From: Fidelibacterota bacterium
Lineage (GTDB): Bacteria > Fidelibacterota > UBA2242 > JAFGTP01
Direction: 5' to 3'
Assembly (NCBI GenBank): GCA_021735285.1
Contig: JAIPHI010000131.1
Span: 1 to 7,572, forward strand
DNA: 7,572 nt
Part shown: positions 4,144 through 7,572 of the stretch, one piece after another
Position numbering within the stretch: position 1 is the stretch's first letter
Layout: every line of letters begins with the position of its first letter
Translations under genes and position numbers: made by a program
The notes under the pieces: generated by a model
Databases searched by the model: none
What the model saw: only the letters and a program-made list of their open reading frames with translations
Told to the model about the DNA's origin: nothing

Positions 4144-5844
4144 TTATTGATTCAATAATTCTTGAGCCTGGGCTTTAGCCGAGTCTGTTATATTCCGCCC
4201 CCCTATCAAGGTAGCAATTTCATTGATCCGTTCTTCATAATTAAGACGGAATATTTTAGTTTGATTGCGGTTGCCAGTAGATATTTTTCTGACAGCCAGA
4301 TGATCATCCCCGAGGCCTGCTATCTGCCCCAGGTGTGTAATACACAGAATTTGATGGGAATTAGATAATTTTTTGACCTCCTCCCCAACAATTCTGCCAA
4401 CCTTACCGGAAATCCCGGTATCTATTTCATCAAAAATTAGAATAGGAATCCGGTCTTTTTCTGCAAGAATGGATTTAATAGCCAACATAATACGGGAAAC
4501 CTCACCTCCGGAAACAATATTGGTAAGCGGCATTAATGGTTCTCCCGGATTAGTGCTAATTAAAAATCTAACTTGGTCAATTCCATTTTCATCTGCCAGA
4601 TAGGATTCTCCTTCGATCATAGCATATCCTTCGGAAGACTTCTTCTGTTCGATCTTGACTTCAAATTGGGCACCCTTAATCCCTAATCTTGCAAGGACCT
4701 GGTCCAGCTCATTGGCGAACTTTTTAGCCCACTTTCTTCTTGCTTCAGAGAGTTGAAGTGCCAGCTGGCTGTATTTTTTTTGGGCTGAATCTATTTTCTG
4801 ATCTATTTTTTCAATTTCAAATTTAAGACCTTCGTCCTTATCCAGTTCCTTCTCTATCTTATCTTTATAAGCAATCACCTCTTCCAGAGTCTCACCATAT
4901 TTTTTCATTAGTTTTTCCAGGCTATAAAGCCGCTCATTAACACTTTCCAAACGATCCGGATTAATATCCACACTATCAGAAAAATCAGTCAGACTTGTTG
5001 ATAAATCCTGCAGTAAATATTTCACATCTGATAATTGCTCTAGATAATCCCCGAATTCACCTTGAATATCATTAAGTTCATCCAGTTTATCAATTGCTTC
5101 ATCGAGATTGTTATAAAAACTGTTTTCACTTTCATAAAGTTGACTTACCAGCCCACTGGCCAAACGGAAAATTTTCTCAGCATTTTGCAGCAAACTCTTC
5201 TCGCGTTTAAGTTTCTCGTATTCCCCTTCTTTCGGAGCTACTTTTTCAATTTCATCATATTGAAACTGCCACAGGTCTTTCTTTTCCTGTAATGTTTGAT
5301 GCTTTTCGGTTAGGATCTCTTTTCTTTCAACCAAATTAATCAATTTTTGCCAGGCCTGTCGAACTTTTTCTACCAGCTCGTTATAATCACCATAACTATC
5401 TAAATAGGGTAGATGATTATCTTCATTCAAAAGAGCCTGGTGGTGGTGCTGACCATGCAAATCGATCAGGTGATTCCCTGGAATTTTAAGATCACCTATA
5501 TTCACCTTCTTACCATTAATCCAGGCTTTAGAATGCCCGGCTTTATATAATTTTCTCTTTATTATTAATTCACCATTCAGGGGGATATCATTATCAACAA
5601 GGAATTCCTCAATATAGGAGCTGTCATCCAGCTCGATCTCGCATTTGATCAGAGCATTTTTCGCTCCCGATCGAATCATAGAGATATCAGCCTGCTCTCC
5701 TAACGTCAAATTTAAAGCATTAATAATGATCGATTTCCCAGCACCAGTTTCACCTGTAATTACCGTAAAGCCGGGTTTAAAATCGATCTCAATTTCATTG
5801 ATAATTGCAAAATTTTTAATATAAAGTTTAGTCAGCCTGGTCAT
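4144..5844 (-). CDS. recN: DNA repair ATPase RecN, SMC-like (566 aa)
   Basis: RecN is an SMC/RAD50-type ATPase recruited early to double-strand breaks, where it holds DNA ends or sister chromatids together for RecA-dependent repair. The N-terminal half of the ATPase head has YIKNFAIINEIEIDF and Walker A GETGAGKS (31-38), then the family-typical LHGQHHHQALL (129-139). A Glu/Lys/Leu-rich antiparallel coiled-coil region spans about 155-385. The C-terminal head has the ABC signature VSGGEVSRIMLAIK (444-457), Walker B ILIFDEIDTGISG (468-480) and the switch His in CITHLGQIAG (H504). Length is typical (about 550-575 aa) and nothing is missing. The ORF ends in tandem stops TAA TAG. The ATG at 5844 lies 17 nt inside the vanZ-like gene and has only a weak AGG upstream, which suggests translational coupling. 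I see no LexA-type box in front because it is internal to an operon. Confidence 0.97.
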   Translation of the reverse strand: MTRLTKLYIKNFAIINEIEIDFKPGFTVITGETGAGKSIIINALNLTLGEQADISMIRSGAKNALIKCEIELDDSSYIEEFLVDNDIPLNGELIIKRKLYKAGHSKAWINGKKVNIGDLKIPGNHLIDLHGQHHHQALLNEDNHLPYLDSYGDYNELVEKVRQAWQKLINLVERKEILTEKHQTLQEKKDLWQFQYDEIEKVAPKEGEYEKLKREKSLLQNAEKIFRLASGLVSQLYESENSFYNNLDEAIDKLDELNDIQGEFGDYLEQLSDVKYLLQDLSTSLTDFSDSVDINPDRLESVNERLYSLEKLMKKYGETLEEVIAYKDKIEKELDKDEGLKFEIEKIDQKIDSAQKKYSQLALQLSEARRKWAKKFANELDQVLARLGIKGAQFEVKIEQKKSSEGYAMIEGESYLADENGIDQVRFLISTNPGEPLMPLTNIVSGGEVSRIMLAIKSILAEKDRIPILIFDEIDTGISGKVGRIVGEEVKKLSNSHQILCITHLGQIAGLGDDHLAVRKISTGNRNQTKIFRLNYEERINEIATLIGGRNITDSAKAQAQELLNQ

Positions 5845-6229
5845 AACCTAACCATGTATTAAGCCATTTATAATCTCTAATCCTGGTATATAAAAAGGTC
5901 CCTATTAAGGCTCCGATAATATCAGCAAACCAATCAAGTATCGAAGCGCTGCGGCCATTAACAAAGATCTGATGAAATTCATCCGAGGCACCATAAAGAA
6001 TGGCGATTAAACAAGCTATCAAAAGCATATATTTTTCAATTTTTTCGGATTCAAATGTTCTAAGAGCAACCGCAATCGAAAATGTATAAACCGTATATTC
6101 AACTATATGTAATAATTTATCAAAAGTAAAAATCCCTCCCTGGGGAATTCTGTCTAAGGGGAGAGAAGAAATCATAAAAATAAAGACAGTTAATAAAATT
6201 GCCGGTGCTCTCAATAAATATTTTTTCAA
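5828..6229 (-). CDS. VanZ-like family small membrane protein (133 aa)
   Basis: The protein has about four hydrophobic segments (roughly residues 7-23, 41-57, 67-80 and 98-115) and the conserved VanZ-like pattern: SSLP (21-24), FDKLLHIVEY (36-45), YGASDEFHQIFVNGR (79-93) and DWFADIIGALIG (99-110). The family is named after VanZ of the teicoplanin-resistance cluster, but most members are chromosomal proteins of unknown role, so no resistance should be inferred. The start is TTG at 6229, overlapping the TGA stop of nnrED as TTGA; no in-frame ATG fits and the ribosome site is weak (GATGAG upstream). This indicates translation re-initiation after nnrED. The 3' end overlaps recN by 17 nt. Function is unknown; identity as VanZ-like is well supported by the charged and aromatic motif around DEFHQ. 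Confidence 0.88.
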   Translation of the reverse strand: MKKYLLRAPAILLTVFIFMISSLPLDRIPQGGIFTFDKLLHIVEYTVYTFSIAVALRTFESEKIEKYMLLIACLIAILYGASDEFHQIFVNGRSASILDWFADIIGALIGTFLYTRIRDYKWLNTWLGYDQAD

Positions 6230-7572
6230 TGCAACAACTCATCGTATTGTTTTAAAACTTGTGGTATATATTGCAGGAGATCACCAGCAATTAATCCTCT
6301 GAATCCCAGGTCTTTGGTAGCTTCATCAGCAGCCGCTCCATGGATTGAGACAGCAGTCGCAGCCGCATCAAAAGGTTGCAGACCCTGCGCCACTAGAGCA
6401 GCTATAATTCCGGTCAAAATATCTCCTGTCCCTCCTGTGGCCAAACCCGGATTCCCTGTTGCATTAACTGCTGCCGGGCGCTCTTTACTAAAGGTTATTG
6501 AATGCGGACCTTTGAGCACAAGAGTACAGCTATGGCGCTGAGCAAAATCCCTTCCGAAGTCAATTATATTTTCCTTAATATTGGGTCCACTTTCCCCGCT
6601 TATGTAAGAAAGTTCGCCAATATGAGGAGTTAAGATAACATTCTCTATTGCATCTAATAATTCCAGATTATTTTTGAATATTTTGAGCCCATCGGCATCA
6701 ATTATGAAGAGTTTATCCTGCGTTTTTATCAATTCTTCCCCAAATTCCATAACACTTTCTTCTTCGGATACTCCGGGGCCAAAAACTATAGCATCGCTCC
6801 AATCTATCTTTTCTCGACTGTCCTTAAGGCTATCCGAACAGAATCCATGCTCTGCCGATTCACACACAGGAAAACTCAAACCTTCTGTTAGTTTTATTTC
6901 AAGAATGCTGTTTAAACTTTCGGGAATGGCACTAATAACTAAACCCGCACCTGAACGTTGAGCTGCTCTGGAGACAAGCACGGCCGCTCCGGTCATACCT
7001 GGCGAACCTGCAAAGCAGAGCACCTTTCCCATCCGATGCTTATAGGTATCAAAAGGAATTTTCGGTAATTTAGATTTAATATTCTTGCGATGAAAAAGAA
7101 AAGTCTCAGCATCTAAAATCTCATAACTTTCCCGGGGATAGCCCAGATCACCAACCACGACCTTGCCACTATAATAGGGACCATCATTATATAACAGGCC
7201 CCGTTTGAGAAAACCCATTGTTATGGTTTTCACTGCTTTTACAGCAATCCCACCTTTGACTCCTGTATCCCCATTAATTCCGGACGGAATATCCACTGCT
7301 AAAACGGGGCGGTTGGCATCATTTATCATCTCGATGAGAGTCCTGTAAACTCCTCTGACATCCCCCTTCAAACCTGTACCAAGCAAAGCATCGATAATCA
7401 AATCAGTGCCATGTAAATCCTGGATATCCTCCAGATCATTTTTATTCTGCAAAAAATCTATTTGAACGGGTAGTTCTTTGATTGTTTTATAATAATAGGG
7501 AGCATCCCCCTTGATTTTTTCTTCATTGCCAACAATCCGGACATGAATTTGGCCACCCCATTCCTGGTGTTG
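6226..7572 (-). CDS. nnrED: Bifunctional NAD(P)HX epimerase / ADP(ATP)-dependent dehydratase, 5' end outside window
   Basis: This enzyme repairs hydrated NAD(P)H. The NnrE (YjeF_N) part interconverts R- and S-NAD(P)HX, and the NnrD (YjeF_C/CARKD, ribokinase-like) part dehydrates S-NAD(P)HX using ADP or ATP. The frame is open to the right edge (448 codons visible). The first visible residues, including GGQIHVRIVGNEEKIKGDA, belong inside the epimerase domain, so the TTG at 7452 is not the real start and roughly 60-90 residues are missing. Epimerase landmarks: IDALLGTGLKGDVRG (60-74) and AVDIPSGINGDTG (92-104). Dehydratase landmarks: MGKVLCFAGSPGMTGAA (181-197), FGPGV (264-268), DADGLK (292-297), LTPHIGE (314-320) and GNPGLATGGTGDILTG (373-388), the last being the nucleotide-binding loop with the catalytic Asp. 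Both halves look intact in the visible part. It overlaps the vanZ-like gene by 4 nt (6226-6229). The product is cytosolic. Confidence 0.95.
   Translation of the reverse strand, partial: QHQEWGGQIHVRIVGNEEKIKGDAPYYYKTIKELPVQIDFLQNKNDLEDIQDLHGTDLIIDALLGTGLKGDVRGVYRTLIEMINDANRPVLAVDIPSGINGDTGVKGGIAVKAVKTITMGFLKRGLLYNDGPYYSGKVVVGDLGYPRESYEILDAETFLFHRKNIKSKLPKIPFDTYKHRMGKVLCFAGSPGMTGAAVLVSRAAQRSGAGLVISAIPESLNSILEIKLTEGLSFPVCESAEHGFCSDSLKDSREKIDWSDAIVFGPGVSEEESVMEFGEELIKTQDKLFIIDADGLKIFKNNLELLDAIENVILTPHIGELSYISGESGPNIKENIIDFGRDFAQRHSCTLVLKGPHSITFSKERPAAVNATGNPGLATGGTGDILTGIIAALVAQGLQPFDAAATAVSIHGAAADEATKDLGFRGLIAGDLLQYIPQVLKQYDELLH

Noticed and set aside
5828..6229. Glycopeptide (teicoplanin) resistance gene vanZ
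   Set aside because: Only the broad VanZ-like fold pattern matches. The gene is in a housekeeping operon with no van cluster genes, so resistance cannot be inferred.

Overview
The window is AT-rich bacterial chromosome. Every gene I can support lies on the minus strand, so in transcription order it reads: bifunctional NAD(P)HX epimerase/dehydratase (nnrED; 5' end beyond the window) -> VanZ-like membrane protein -> recN -> about 1.1 kb without a gene -> pyrR -> pyrB -> pyrC -> rplM (only its first 38 codons are inside). It looks like core housekeeping chromosome; I see no phage, IS, CRISPR, rRNA or tRNA gene. The lineage cannot be fixed from the sequence alone. PyrB carries a TRTKNSFALAEKRLS stretch and PyrR-type control is present. 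From memory of these families, this fits low-GC members of the FCB group (Ignavibacteria, Calditrichota or Marinimicrobia-like bacteria) at least as well as Firmicutes. This is inference.

Region 7572-4144 is a tightly packed three-gene unit. nnrED and the vanZ-like gene overlap at a TTGA (TTG start, TGA stop), and vanZ and recN overlap by 17 nt. This suggests one message and translational coupling of a metabolite-repair enzyme, a small membrane protein and a DNA-repair ATPase.

Region 4143-3041 holds no convincing gene. Its distal part (about 3450-4000) looks like a patchwork of degenerate repeats: a heptamer tandem with a 10-bp dyad, a repeated 10-mer, an inverted 17-mer pair about 300 bp apart, poly-C/poly-G strings and small hairpins. 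Its pyrR-proximal part (3138-3041) is more orderly: a sigma70-like promoter whose -35 lies in a perfect 8-bp dyad, then a roughly 60-nt leader. In that leader a degenerate PyrR-box-like sequence, an anti-sequestor pairing and a hairpin burying the pyrR Shine-Dalgarno are arranged so that they exclude one another.

Region 3040-208 is a compact pyrimidine operon: PyrR (UMP/PRPP-sensing RNA-binding regulator), PyrB (aspartate carbamoyltransferase) and PyrC (dihydroorotase). It covers steps 2 and 3 of UMP synthesis plus their regulator. No carbamoyl-phosphate synthase, pyrK, pyrD, pyrE, pyrF or pyrI gene is in the window. The ribosomal protein L13 gene follows pyrC after 91 nt, with its own candidate promoter and no visible terminator between them.

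The most interesting item is the candidate PyrR-controlled translational switch in front of pyrR. No novel protein system is evident.
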